From: Porcincola intestinalis
GTDB lineage: Bacteria; Bacillota; Clostridia; Lachnospirales; Lachnospiraceae
Direction: 5' to 3'
DNA: 64,000 nucleotides
Assembly (NCBI RefSeq): GCF_009696445.1
Contig: NZ_VULZ01000003.1
Span: 124,001-188,000, forward strand
The notes below the pieces were generated by a model that did no database searches, was not told the origin of the DNA, and saw nothing but the letters and a program-made list of their open reading frames with translations. The position numbers were made by a program, and so were the translations under genes. Positions 8,543 to 16,540 of this stretch are shown here, piece after piece; position 1 is the stretch's first letter, and each line of letters begins with the position of its first letter.

Positions 8543-10009
8543 TCATGTTCCAGATGCTTCCGCTGCCTGCTCTTTCCCGGTCTTCGTGTACTTCAGCGGA
8601 ATCCGTACAGTGAAGGTCGTCCCCTCTCCGAGCCTTGAGTAGACTCGAATCGCACCATGATGGACCAGAACCGCAGACCGCGTGATCGCCAGTCCCAGCC
8701 CGGTGCCTCCGATCTCCCGGCTGTGCGATTTATCAACCCGGTAGAAACGCTCAAATATATGGTCCTGGTCCTCCTTCGGGATGCCGATTCCGGAGTCCTC
8801 AACCTTGATGTAGAAATAGGTATTGTCCACATTCAGCGAGACATGGACCCAGCCCTTCTCCTTGTTGTACTTGATTCCATTTTCAATCAGATTGGATATC
8901 GCAAGTGTCAGCTTCGTCCGATCAACCTGCGCGATGATCGGCTTGTAGCTCTCCAGGCTGATATCGATCTGCTGCTTCTCGGCAATCGGGCGCAGCCGCT
9001 TCAGAATCAGGTTGATCAGATCGTTGATATTCGTATCTTCAATATGAATGATCGTCGACTTCCGGTCCATCTTGACCAGTTCCAGCAGATCCGTGATAAT
9101 TTTATTCTCCCGGTCGATCTCATGACTGATGTCAATCATGAAATCCTCGTACATCTCGTTCGGAACTTCCCCGACCTGTGCCTGCTGGATCAGCGAATCC
9201 GAGAGAACCTTCATGGAGGTCATCGGCGTCTTCAGCTCATGGGAGACATTGGAAACGAACTGCTGTCTGGATTCCTCCTGCTCTTTCAGATGGTGCCGCA
9301 TCTGGTTGTATGCCTTCGCCAGCATCTCCGTTTCCGTATAATCCGGCATCGACAGATCCTCCGCAAGGAAGTCCGTACCGGAGTTCAGGTAATCGGTGAC
9401 CTTCCGAAACGGCCGGACAAGGATACTCGACGCATAGAATGATACTGCGACAATTGCAAAGGTCAGGACAATCTGGAGCAACAGTACCGTCCTGGACAAT
9501 GACCGCTCTCCTTCGATGATATCCGCTGTCGGAGCGGAGATTAAAAACGCTCCGCGAATCTCCTTCGTTGCATCATTTTCAATCGGCGTGATGACCTCGA
9601 TGAAGTCGCTCGTTTGCGTATAATATTTCCCGTTTTTCCCTGAGAGGCAGTCGATCAGCTCCCTTGCGACGACCGTCTTTCCTTCATCCAGTCCATATGT
9701 GTCGCGGATGATCTTGTAATCCGAGTCGATGATCATCACCCGGCCCTGGTACAGATCAGCAACCTGCTTCATCCTGGACTCCAGGGTGTCCGACTGATTC
9801 CCGTCCAGATAGCCATCGGCAATGAAATCCGCGCCCATCAAGGTGCACTGACTCCGGATCAGGTACGCCCGCTGTTCCACTGTCTGGTGCTCATAGTTTT
9901 TCAGAATCCCGGACTTGATCAGGTTGATCGGAACCAGCCCTGTCACAAGCAGGATGATCAGCACCCTGAAATGCATACTTTTCGCAACCTTGCGAAGCCT
10001 GTCCCTCAT
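8543..10009 (-). CDS. WalK/PhoR-type sensor histidine kinase
   Basis: 488 aa. Two membrane segments (about residues 15-32 and 172-195) flank an extracellular sensor domain of about 140 residues, followed by HAMP (VRPFRKVTDYL), the dimerisation domain with the phospho-acceptor His (SNVSHELKTPM, near residue 257), and an ATPase domain with N-box (NLIENGIKYN) and G-boxes (DSGIGIP, GTGLGLAI). There is no response regulator next to it; the nearest orphan on the same strand and in the right order is at 18030-18719, separated by an 8-kb block. A good sigma-A promoter at 10120-10148 now drives it. Pairing with that regulator is inferred from gene order. Confidence 0.92.
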   Translation of the reverse strand: MRDRLRKVAKSMHFRVLIILLVTGLVPINLIKSGILKNYEHQTVEQRAYLIRSQCTLMGADFIADGYLDGNQSDTLESRMKQVADLYQGRVMIIDSDYKIIRDTYGLDEGKTVVARELIDCLSGKNGKYYTQTSDFIEVITPIENDATKEIRGAFLISAPTADIIEGERSLSRTVLLLQIVLTFAIVAVSFYASSILVRPFRKVTDYLNSGTDFLAEDLSMPDYTETEMLAKAYNQMRHHLKEQEESRQQFVSNVSHELKTPMTSMKVLSDSLIQQAQVGEVPNEMYEDFMIDISHEIDRENKIITDLLELVKMDRKSTIIHIEDTNINDLINLILKRLRPIAEKQQIDISLESYKPIIAQVDRTKLTLAISNLIENGIKYNKEKGWVHVSLNVDNTYFYIKVEDSGIGIPKEDQDHIFERFYRVDKSHSREIGGTGLGLAITRSAVLVHHGAIRVYSRLGEGTTFTVRIPLKYTKTGKEQAAEASGT

Positions 10010-10119
10010 CTGTAAGCGTCCCTCAACTTTTCTGCCTCTTCTCTGACATCCTCGCGGACAGTTTTCTCCTGTTCACGATCCCGTATTCTGTGTCAGATGA
10101 TCCCAACTGAGCCTCTCTG

Positions 10120-10148
10120 ATACTATATGAGCCTCGCAGAGAAGTCAA
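10120..10148 (-). promoter_or_regulatory. sigma-A promoter of the sensor kinase gene
   Basis: On the minus strand TTGACT (10148-10143) and TAGTAT (10125-10120) are spaced by 17 bases. Transcription would begin near 10113, about 104 bases before the kinase start. It gives the kinase its own promoter downstream of the accessory block. Confidence 0.6.
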
Positions 10149-10174
10149 GCGCGTCTGGGCGGAGGACACTCGTA

Positions 10175-10251
10175 CAGCTGGCTTGGGATGACGGCTCAGC
10201 TGACCTTGGGATAACAGCTCAGCTGGCCTTGGAATAACAGCTCAGCTGGCC
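10175..10251. repeat. 22-23 bp tandem repeat, about 3.4 copies
   Basis: Units begin CAGCTGRCYTTGGRATRACRGCT: 10175-10196 (22 bp), 10197-10219, 10220-10242, plus a partial copy at 10243-10251. Copies 2 and 3 differ at only two positions. Each unit contains CAGCTG. The array lies at the boundary between the sensor kinase and the accessory block. Confidence 0.8.
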
Positions 10252-10255
10252 AGGT

Positions 10256-10320
10256 ACAGGACAGCTGTCAGGAGACAAGCCAGGCAGGGACAGGACGGCT
10301 GTCAGGGGCAAGCCAGAGGC
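10256..10320. repeat. 31-34 bp direct repeat, two copies
   Basis: Two imperfect copies (10256-10289 and 10290-10320) share ACAGGACRGCTGTCAGG and CAAGCCAG. They follow directly on the 23-bp array and end at the DUF4956 stop codon. Confidence 0.7.
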
Positions 10321-10321
10321 G

Positions 10322-10999
10322 TCAGAGTTCCTGAACATTTTCCGCAACGCGCCCATAGACGACGGACAGATTTCCATTTCTTGCGCGGATCTCGTCCAGC
10401 ATGGCCTTCTGATCCTTCTCATTCTTCATTGTAATCATGTAGCTGAGCTCGTACATGCTCCCAAGTCCAACCGTCTTGACACGCTCGAGCCTGCTGCCGG
10501 TCGTATACTTTATGAAGATGTCGTCAAAGATCTCTGTGTAATCGAGGTTCTCCGGGATGGTCACCCGAAGTGACCGTTCCCCATTGCCCTTTCCTGCATA
10601 GGAGGACTTCATCAGGAGTACAAAGCATCCCGAGAGAAGTACCGTGAAGACAGCTGCAAAGGCGAGCTGTCCCATCCCGCACGCCAGTCCGATGGTCATA
10701 GCAAAGAAGATCGACAGAATCTCCCTCGAGGTACCAGGCACCGACCGGAACCGTACCAGGGAAAATGCACCTGCCACAGCGACTGCGCTGCCCAGAGATC
10801 CATTTGTCATGAAGATAACGGTCGCGACCATCGCCGGCAGAAGCGCCAGGGTCACGACAAAGTTTTTCGTAAACCGCTCGCTGCAGTACATATAGACGGC
10901 TGAAAATACCAGCCCGAGGACCAGCGCCGCCGCGAGGCAGATCATGGCTGTTGTAAATGTGATCGAATCAGAAGAATTGCTGATAATACTCGTAAACAT
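10322..10999 (-). CDS. DUF4956 membrane protein
   Basis: 225 aa. Four membrane segments are visible (about residues 15-38, 48-66, 72-108 and 114-134), with the family motif AFSLVRFRSVPG in the third and a cytosolic C-terminal domain of about 90 residues (RVTIPENLDYTEIFDDIF). DUF4956 proteins are usually encoded next to VTC-fold proteins and are thought to be their membrane partner; biochemical function is unknown. The start at 10999 is chosen because AGAGGAGG precedes it; an upstream ATG would add 19 residues of different character. It lies 53 bases after the VTC gene and is probably cotranscribed with it. Confidence 0.85.
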   Translation of the reverse strand: MFTSIISNSSDSITFTTAMICLAAALVLGLVFSAVYMYCSERFTKNFVVTLALLPAMVATVIFMTNGSLGSAVAVAGAFSLVRFRSVPGTSREILSIFFAMTIGLACGMGQLAFAAVFTVLLSGCFVLLMKSSYAGKGNGERSLRVTIPENLDYTEIFDDIFIKYTTGSRLERVKTVGLGSMYELSYMITMKNEKDQKAMLDEIRARNGNLSVVYGRVAENVQEL

Positions 11000-11052
11000 A
11001 ACCTGTTCCTCCTCTAGCTGAGTAAACCGCCATCTTAACAGCGGGTGTCTTG

Positions 11053-11790
11053 TCATCTGCAGGCTGCCTGCACGGAGACATCCGCCCTGCTGTGGCTGAT
11101 CCTGTAAGCCTCCCCATATTTGGAAAAGGATGCCGGAAAAATCCTCAGCTCGCTCAGGATTCTGGCCATTTCTATCGGGAGGGCATCTCCTACCTTCAGT
11201 TCCATCAGGTACGGCGTCTCGGTACGAAGAGGGCTTCCCCCGTCTCCGTCCTCCAGCCTCAGGTCCTGCTCCCTGTAACGGATATTCCGGTCGATTGTCA
11301 TCCGGAAGTCCGGGTCAAACGCCCCCTGGTAGGAATCGCGGTCGTAGCAGAGTACCATTGCCGGATGCGGCCTGTAAAACGCTCTGAAATACTCCAGCTC
11401 CCTGTTGATCTGACTGTCCAGTGCCGGTCTGATCCCCCGCTGGAGAAAATTCTCCGCCTCCCGCAGGCTCATCTCCGACCGGCGCTTATAGACAATTCCG
11501 TCGTATTTTTTCTTCAACTCCACGAAAACCGGACTTCGCTTTCCGGGAATCCCGTAGCTCCTGACTCGAAGCTTTTCTTTGTAGACTGGTTTGTCCAGGG
11601 ATCTGGTCACAAGTTCATCGTGTTCCGTATCATAGTAGATATTCAGAATCAGGCTGTGCGGATAGGCCTCATCCGGAACACGAAGCATTTTCGTGTGCTC
11701 CATGAACCCCTGATACTGAGCCCTGCTCATCCTGTACTTGACCTCTGTCCGCTGAAAGGTCAGTATCGTCTGCTCCTTTTTCCCTGCCAT
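11053..11790 (-). CDS. VTC-domain (polyphosphate polymerase-like) protein
   Basis: 245 aa with no membrane segment. The sequence follows the VTC/triphosphate-tunnel pattern: an early basic strand (RTEVKYRM), IYYDTEHDELV, an Arg-x-Arg strand (KLRVRSYG), a Glu/Lys strand (VFVELKKKYDG then VYKRR), basic strands (CYDRDSYQG, TIDRNIRYR) and a late acidic strand (YLMELKVGD). In yeast Vtc4 this fold makes polyphosphate from ATP at the membrane; bacterial members are largely uncharacterised and the product here is inferred. The start at 11790 (AAAGGAAG upstream) is preferred to one ten codons earlier. Promoter and a likely regulator site lie at 11853-11885, divergent from the two-component genes. Confidence 0.82.
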   Translation of the reverse strand: MAGKKEQTILTFQRTEVKYRMSRAQYQGFMEHTKMLRVPDEAYPHSLILNIYYDTEHDELVTRSLDKPVYKEKLRVRSYGIPGKRSPVFVELKKKYDGIVYKRRSEMSLREAENFLQRGIRPALDSQINRELEYFRAFYRPHPAMVLCYDRDSYQGAFDPDFRMTIDRNIRYREQDLRLEDGDGGSPLRTETPYLMELKVGDALPIEMARILSELRIFPASFSKYGEAYRISHSRADVSVQAACR

Positions 11791-11852
11791 CCTGTTCTTC
11801 CTTTCTGCATGACGATGCATGTAAATTTCATGTGTGTTTTCGGTATGAGCAG

Positions 11853-11885
11853 AGTGTAAGGGGATAAATTAAAACCAACCTAAAA
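11853..11885 (-). promoter_or_regulatory. VTC-operon promoter with tandem 11-bp operator
   Basis: Reading the minus strand: half-sites TTTTAGGTTGG (11885-11875) and TTTTAATTTAT (11874-11864) are directly adjacent, then 5 bases, then a -10 box TACACT (11858-11853). No -35 consensus is present, as expected of a promoter activated by an OmpR-family regulator bound over the -35 region. Two other promoters in the block show nearly the same layout. Confidence 0.6.
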
Positions 11886-11912
11886 CTCATTTTTGTTTTG
11901 TTTTAGGTTGGT
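11874..11912. repeat. 13-bp perfect inverted repeat between divergent operons
   Basis: ACCAACCTAAAAC (11874-11886) and GTTTTAGGTTGGT (11900-11912) are perfect reverse complements around a 13-base spacer. Each arm is a half-site facing one of the divergent transcription units, so this reads as two back-to-back regulator sites rather than a transcription terminator. Confidence 0.8.
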
Positions 11913-11924
11913 ATGACATATCAT
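11890..11924 (+). promoter_or_regulatory. promoter of the embedded two-component system
   Basis: Half-sites TTTTTGTTTTG (11890-11900) and TTTTAGGTTGG (11901-11911) are tandem at 11-bp spacing. A -10 candidate TATCAT (11919-11924) follows 7 bases later; CATATC at 11917 would give 5 bases. The likely regulator is the gene's own product, giving autoregulation. Confidence 0.5.
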
Positions 11925-11957
11925 ATATACGATGACTACAGGTAAGGAGGTTCTTAC

Positions 11958-12635
11958 ATGAAGCTATTGTTTGCCGAGGATGATCCATATGTTTCGCGTT
12001 CTGTCACTGCGCTTCTGACACGCAGCCACTACAGCGTGGATCCGGTTTCTAATGGATATGACGCCCTGACTTACCTGACAGGCGGAGATTATGATGCCTG
12101 CATCATGGATATCATGATGCCAGGTATGAATGGCGACGAAGTGGTTCGGAAAGCCCGGGCTGCCGGCAGTCAGGTGCCGGTCATCATGCTGACCGCGATG
12201 GGTGAGGTGGAGGACCGGATCAATGGCCTTGACGCCGGCGCGGACGATTATCTGGCCAAGCCCTTCGACGGCGGAGAACTGCTGGCCCGAATCCGTGCGC
12301 TCCTGCGCCGCCATGAATCGTATTCTCCGGACATCGTCACATACGGGGACCTGACGCTGAACCGGAGCACGTTCGCCCTGTCCTGCCATGGAAAAAGTGT
12401 CTCTCTTTCCAACAAGACTTTTCAGATGATGGAGATGCTGATGCTCTCCCCCGGCAGGATCATCTCCGTGGACGAATTCATGCAGCACATCTGGGGCTGG
12501 GACTCCGAGTCCGAAATCAATGTTGTCTGGGTCAATATATCGACTTTGCGCAAGCAGCTGTCCGCGATGGGCTCAGAAACGGCCATCAAGGTCGTCCGCG
12601 GCGCAGGCTACAGGCTGGAGAAGACAGATGTTTAA
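11958..12635 (+). CDS. OmpR-family response regulator of the VTC block
   Basis: 225 aa. The receiver domain (1-120) has the acidic pocket (FAEDD), the phospho-acceptor Asp in CIMDIMMPG near residue 53, Thr in VIMLTAMG, and Lys in AKPFDGGE. The winged-helix DNA-binding domain follows (SNKTFQMMEMLM, VDEFMQHIWGW, VVRGAGYRLE). AAGGAGG precedes the ATG. Its stop overlaps the kinase start by 8 bases. Because tandem 11-bp repeats lie upstream of it, of the VTC gene and of the glycan-binding gene, it is the natural candidate to control all three; that is inference. Confidence 0.92.
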   Translation: MKLLFAEDDPYVSRSVTALLTRSHYSVDPVSNGYDALTYLTGGDYDACIMDIMMPGMNGDEVVRKARAAGSQVPVIMLTAMGEVEDRINGLDAGADDYLAKPFDGGELLARIRALLRRHESYSPDIVTYGDLTLNRSTFALSCHGKSVSLSNKTFQMMEMLMLSPGRIISVDEFMQHIWGWDSESEINVVWVNISTLRKQLSAMGSETAIKVVRGAGYRLEKTDV

Positions 12636-13911
12636 GAAGGTTCGCAGAAAATTTATCATCAGTGCCATGTCCGCGACGCTAGTCGTGACACTGGCACTGA
12701 TCATTTCCATCAATCTCATCAACTATATGCAGGTGACCGGGAATCTGAAAGCCGTGATGGACGAAATGGATCCGCGCCAGGCCTTTTCTGCTCCGCAGGA
12801 TCAGGAGATGAGAGATGAGGAGGACATGACAGAGCCGGATGGCAGCAGTCCGGCATATCCGCCCGACTTTCACAGAGAAATGCGCAACACTGCAGAGGTG
12901 CAGTATGCCGGCCGGTATTTCACAATCCTTGTAGATGGGAGCGGTACCTCGCATGCAAGCGGAGGCTCCTTCGGACTTGATGATGAGGAGGCTTCGACCC
13001 TGGCCTCTGACATTCTCAACCGCAAACACCCTTCGGGCATCTACAATAACTATCTCTATGAGGTCCGGGAAATCGGAAATGAAGGCCAGAAGCTGGTTCG
13101 TCTGCTCGACTGCACGACGGAGCTCGGAGCTATGCGGTCGCTCCTTCTGACCTCGATCCTGGTCGGACTTGGCGGACTTCTTTTAACGTTCCTATTTATA
13201 TGCCGGATGTCAGAGAAGGCAATCTGGCCGCTTCGGGAAAGCATGGAAAAGCAGAAGCGCTTCATCACAGATGCCGGACACGAGCTGAAGACCCCACTCT
13301 CGGTCATCGGAACCAACATGGACATTCTCGCGATGGATCTGCCGGACAATGAGTGGGTGAAAGGAACGAAGAAACAGGTTGGAAAACTCCGGGGACTCAT
13401 CGAGCACCTGATCAGCCTGTCCCGGCTGGAGGAAGCCCAAGGCGAGCTGAAGATGAAACCGTTCAACCTCAGCCAGGCTGTGCAGGACACAGCAGACGCA
13501 TTTGAAGGAATCGGGGACATGAACAACACCCCGGTCTGCACGAAGATCGCGGAGAATCTTACGGTGACGGCAGACGAGGCTTCCATCGTCCAGCTTCTGA
13601 CCATTCTGACCGATAATGCCCTCAAGTATGCCCTGCCAGACACGGATGTGGAGCTGAGGCTTTCCCGGCAGGGACGCCATGTCTGCTTCGAGACCGTCAA
13701 CGTCTGGGACAGATCGACCCCCTCTGACCAGCTGGATCGTTTTTTCGACCGTTTCTACCGGGGCGATCCTTCCAGGAGCGGTGGAGCAAAAGCCAGAGGA
13801 TATGGACTCGGCCTCTCCATCGCTCAGGCAATCGCTGCCAGAAATCATCTTACCCTTCATGTCTCGGAGGATGAAGCGCACCGGATTGTTTTCCGGGTTC
13901 TCTTTCCGTGA
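12628..13911 (+). CDS. sensor histidine kinase of the VTC block
   Basis: 427 aa. Two membrane helices (about residues 10-33 and 168-192) bracket an extracellular domain that starts with an acidic, Pro-rich segment (DEEDMTEPDGSSP). A short juxtamembrane segment leads to the His-containing motif DAGHELKTPLSV (near residue 215), then the ATPase domain with N-box TDNALKYA and G-box GYGLGLSIAQ. The ATG at 12628 lies inside the last codons of the regulator, so the pair is translationally coupled. The acidic sensor segment could bind cations or cationic molecules; that is only a guess. It belongs to the EnvZ/PhoR-like class of kinases paired with OmpR regulators. Confidence 0.92.
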   Translation: MFKKVRRKFIISAMSATLVVTLALIISINLINYMQVTGNLKAVMDEMDPRQAFSAPQDQEMRDEEDMTEPDGSSPAYPPDFHREMRNTAEVQYAGRYFTILVDGSGTSHASGGSFGLDDEEASTLASDILNRKHPSGIYNNYLYEVREIGNEGQKLVRLLDCTTELGAMRSLLLTSILVGLGGLLLTFLFICRMSEKAIWPLRESMEKQKRFITDAGHELKTPLSVIGTNMDILAMDLPDNEWVKGTKKQVGKLRGLIEHLISLSRLEEAQGELKMKPFNLSQAVQDTADAFEGIGDMNNTPVCTKIAENLTVTADEASIVQLLTILTDNALKYALPDTDVELRLSRQGRHVCFETVNVWDRSTPSDQLDRFFDRFYRGDPSRSGGAKARGYGLGLSIAQAIAARNHLTLHVSEDEAHRIVFRVLFP

Positions 13912-13972
13912 TGAATCCCGGCTAATTTTCTGACGGCACGCTTCTGTTTCCGTAAAACTCACTCCTGTTTCC

Positions 13973-14365
13973 TCAGGACTCCTTTCTTTTCATCACTGCC
14001 ATGCCTGCTGCTAAGATGAAAAACAGGGCTGCTGCCGGGACATAGACGACCGTCCACCGGTTGGTTGTCCCGTAGATTTCGATGACGCCCTTCATGATGA
14101 AGCCTTGCGAAAGCGTGAAGATGCCGAGCTGCCAAAGCCCGGAGGCCGCGGCACGCCGCTGCTCTCCGTTCTCTGCCGCATGCCGCCGGTGCAGCCTTTC
14201 GCTGCCCAGATACGGAATGGATCCCGCCAGTGGAATCAGCCAGGCTCCGAGCATGTATCCGGATATGACGCCGTGGGAGAAATGCTCATAAATCAGAGCA
14301 AATACCAGCAGGAATACCGCCGCGGCTACATTTCTGGTCAGATATTTCTTATCCGATATAAACAA
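13973..14365 (-). CDS. small four-helix membrane protein, unknown function
   Basis: 130 aa. Four hydrophobic segments are visible: around AAAVFLLVFALIYEHF, ISGYMLGAWLIPLAGSIPYL, LWQLGIFTLSQGFIM and VYVPAAALFFILAAG, with a basic loop rich in H and R between the second and third. I do not recognise the family. The coding frame overlaps the end of the phosphodiester glycosidase gene by 17 bases, and the best start is a TTG at 14365 with AAAGGGCGG upstream; no ATG precedes the first helix. Overlap with the glycosidase suggests that the two work together in the envelope. It is convergent with the sensor kinase (61 bases between, no clear terminator). Confidence 0.65.
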   Translation of the reverse strand: MFISDKKYLTRNVAAAVFLLVFALIYEHFSHGVISGYMLGAWLIPLAGSIPYLGSERLHRRHAAENGEQRRAAASGLWQLGIFTLSQGFIMKGVIEIYGTTNRWTVVYVPAAALFFILAAGMAVMKRKES

Positions 14366-15374
14366 TGTCCGACACCGCCCTTTCCTTGATCCGACCGTTT
14401 GTCGTCGGATTGTTGATGACCGATCCGTTGAAATACATCGTGGAGCTTCCGCCGCCATCCAGATTGTACGCTGTCCTGCAGCCAAGGCTTTCCATAAATT
14501 CTGCCAGCTCATACAGGCTCAGCCCCTTGCTCTCATCCGTCCGCCCATCCGAGACGACAAAGACATAATGATTGTCATCGATCTGTCCGATTGCTGTCCG
14601 CGGGTTGGAATTCATTGCACGGGAAACCTCCGTATTTTCTCCAACCGTCACCTCCCCGTCTGACAAAAGTCCCGGTCCGAAGCTCCACGCCTGCCAAACT
14701 CCCTGGTCAAGAAGCTCCTGCACCGTCACATCATCGCTGTCCAGCACCTTCATCGATCCATCTGCGTACAGAACGAGAATATCCTCTCCGTCGGACGTTT
14801 CCCTGTATGCCACGCCGTTCCGGATCACATAGCCGGATTCCTGCGCGCCATAATAGTCCCCATTGATCGCGAGCACCGCCTGATTCTCTGAAGCGATGGT
14901 GGAGGTGTACGCCGTGATGTTCTTTCCATATGTGTCATCCGCCAAGGCGGTTTTAATGATCTCTGCACTGGAGACAGTGATATCCGCTACGTAGATGGCG
15001 GTGTCATATTCCTGGTACTTTGTCACTGTGATGCTGTAATCATCCGTCTTTGCTGTTCCAAGGCTCGTTCCGGACAGTCCGCCTGCGGAAGCTGTCACTA
15101 CGTCACTGTCCGCCGTCGCCACAGCTGTGCTCTCTGCAACTGTCGCGGCTGTGGCCGTGCTTTCTGCAGCTGCCGCAGCTGTGCTCTCTGTGGCTGTTGC
15201 GGCTGTGCTTTCTGCAGCTGCCCTGCTCTCCAATTCTGAGAACAGCGTGCTGTCGCTTGCCTTTACGGATGAGTAGGATGCCGGAATGACAAACGTGTCA
15301 AGCGCGACAAACAAAGAAAAGGCTGTGACGGCCCCTCTTGCCCAGATCCCCCACCATCTCTTCTTCCTTTTCAT
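14349..15374 (-). CDS. secreted phosphodiester glycosidase (NAGPA family)
   Basis: 341 aa. A basic N-terminus and one hydrophobic segment (residues 10-30) act as signal or anchor. A low-complexity A/T/S/E linker follows (about 45-95). From about 110 the sequence matches the NAGPA (PF09992) fold: LAINGDYYG, VIRNGVAYR, FGPGLLSDG, NPRTAIGQ, VFVVSDGR and the terminal NLDGGGSSTMYFNG. Family members cleave sugar-phosphodiester bonds (the eukaryotic uncovering enzyme) or take part in exopolysaccharide maturation. AAGGAG precedes the ATG, which overlaps the glycosyltransferase stop by four bases. In a block with a polyphosphate-like synthase, a phosphodiester-linked glycan is a plausible substrate. 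Confidence 0.87.
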   Translation of the reverse strand: MKRKKRWWGIWARGAVTAFSLFVALDTFVIPASYSSVKASDSTLFSELESRAAAESTAATATESTAAAAAESTATAATVAESTAVATADSDVVTASAGGLSGTSLGTAKTDDYSITVTKYQEYDTAIYVADITVSSAEIIKTALADDTYGKNITAYTSTIASENQAVLAINGDYYGAQESGYVIRNGVAYRETSDGEDILVLYADGSMKVLDSDDVTVQELLDQGVWQAWSFGPGLLSDGEVTVGENTEVSRAMNSNPRTAIGQIDDNHYVFVVSDGRTDESKGLSLYELAEFMESLGCRTAYNLDGGGSSTMYFNGSVINNPTTNGRIKERAVSDIVYIG

Positions 15375-16495
15375 TCCACTTCTCCTTTTCCGCAAACCGT
15401 CAGATATCCTTCCGGCTTCACACTGCACGCTGGCTTGTCTCTGAAGATGATCCATTTCTGCACGATCCAGCTGAGTGTGAAAAAAGTAAGCTCGGTCACC
15501 AGCTTTGCCAGGTATCTGCTGATCCCTGCCCCTTCGACCAGGATGTTCAGAAGAATGGTGTTTCCTGCAAGAATGGCGGCTGCCAGGATTGCGTATTGAA
15601 AAGCGCTGACTGCAGTCTTTTCTCTTGACCGGAACACATATTTCCGATTGATGGTAAAGTTTACCGTGGCGCTCAGCGCTCTGGCCAGGATGTTTGAAAT
15701 GGTAACTGCGAACACAGCCGGCGCACCCATCCATCCCACCATCGTCACAAGGGCTGCGTAAGCGCCGTAGTCTGTCAGAAAGCCGATCAGGGAAGAAAGT
15801 CCGAACTTCACGACATCCGGAACCTTCAGAATGCACCTGTAGATACGGATCGAATCCTTTACCGGATCAAAGTGGGAGGTCTCATTTCCATTGATATAGA
15901 TTTTTGAAACCGGAATCTCCACAATCGGTCGCTTCTGGTCTGCAAAGACAAGCAGCATATTCATCTCATATTCATAGCGGTCGCCCGGAATGTTTAACAG
16001 CGGCGGAACCAGTCTGTCGGAGAAGGCTCTCAGCCCGGTCTGTGTGTCATAGACAGACACTCCTGCCCTGATCCGGAAAGCCTGCCGCGTCAGGGTGTTT
16101 CCAAAACGGGACCTAAGTGGCACCCGTACCTGTCCCCCATCATCCCGCCGGCTGCCCAGAATCAGCGCCTCGGGCTGCTTTTCTGCCTTCTGGCAGCACC
16201 GGACGGCATCCGCCGTCTTATGCTGCCCGTCCGCATCCACCGTCACCACGGTATAAGGCGGTTGATAACGCTGCCGGATATATCGAAGTCCATCTTTGAG
16301 AACAGCACCTTTGCCGCGATTCTTCCGGTAGGAAAGAACCGCTCCATAGGCTGCCGCCTCTTCGAACACCTCATGGTAACGGCAGCCGCTACCATCATTG
16401 ACGATCACAACCTCAAATCCTGTCTCACAAAGCTCGCGGGCAGTATTAACCAGTTTCAGATCCGGTTCAAATGCCGGAATTAACGCGATTCTCAT
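15371..16495 (-). CDS. GT2 glycosyltransferase fused to GtrA-like membrane domain
   Basis: 374 aa. Residues 1-225 are a DPM1-like GT2 domain: IALIPAFEPD, VVIVNDGSG, KNRGKGAVLKDGL and the metal-binding VDADGQH. Residues 235-355 form a four-helix GtrA domain (VVKFGLSSLIGFLTDYG, NILARALSATVNFTINRKYVF). Such fusions transfer a sugar to a polyprenyl-phosphate carrier and move or present it across the membrane. GGAGGTGA precedes the ATG. It is the middle gene of a leftward operon between the beta-helix protein and the glycosidase, with overlapping ends. The sugar is unknown. Confidence 0.88.
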   Translation of the reverse strand: MRIALIPAFEPDLKLVNTARELCETGFEVVIVNDGSGCRYHEVFEEAAAYGAVLSYRKNRGKGAVLKDGLRYIRQRYQPPYTVVTVDADGQHKTADAVRCCQKAEKQPEALILGSRRDDGGQVRVPLRSRFGNTLTRQAFRIRAGVSVYDTQTGLRAFSDRLVPPLLNIPGDRYEYEMNMLLVFADQKRPIVEIPVSKIYINGNETSHFDPVKDSIRIYRCILKVPDVVKFGLSSLIGFLTDYGAYAALVTMVGWMGAPAVFAVTISNILARALSATVNFTINRKYVFRSREKTAVSAFQYAILAAAILAGNTILLNILVEGAGISRYLAKLVTELTFFTLSWIVQKWIIFRDKPACSVKPEGYLTVCGKGEVE

Positions 16496-16540
16496 AGAAT
16501 CACCTCCGTTCTTTCTTCCGGTATATGGCAGCTGGCGTCA

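Larger units (their letters stand above)
10010..10321. other. gene-free spacer with promoter and tandem repeats
   Basis: 312 bases without a gene. The left third holds the leader and sigma-A promoter of the sensor kinase. The right half holds two sets of GC-rich short tandem repeats. I see no small ORF with a ribosome site and no rho-independent terminator for the DUF4956 gene. Confidence 0.7.

Noticed and set aside
15095-15240. Repetitive GCTGTGCTCTCTGC-type DNA considered as a CRISPR or tandem repeat locus
   Set aside because: It encodes the Ala/Thr/Ser linker of the phosphodiester glycosidase in frame; units are irregular and there are no spacers.
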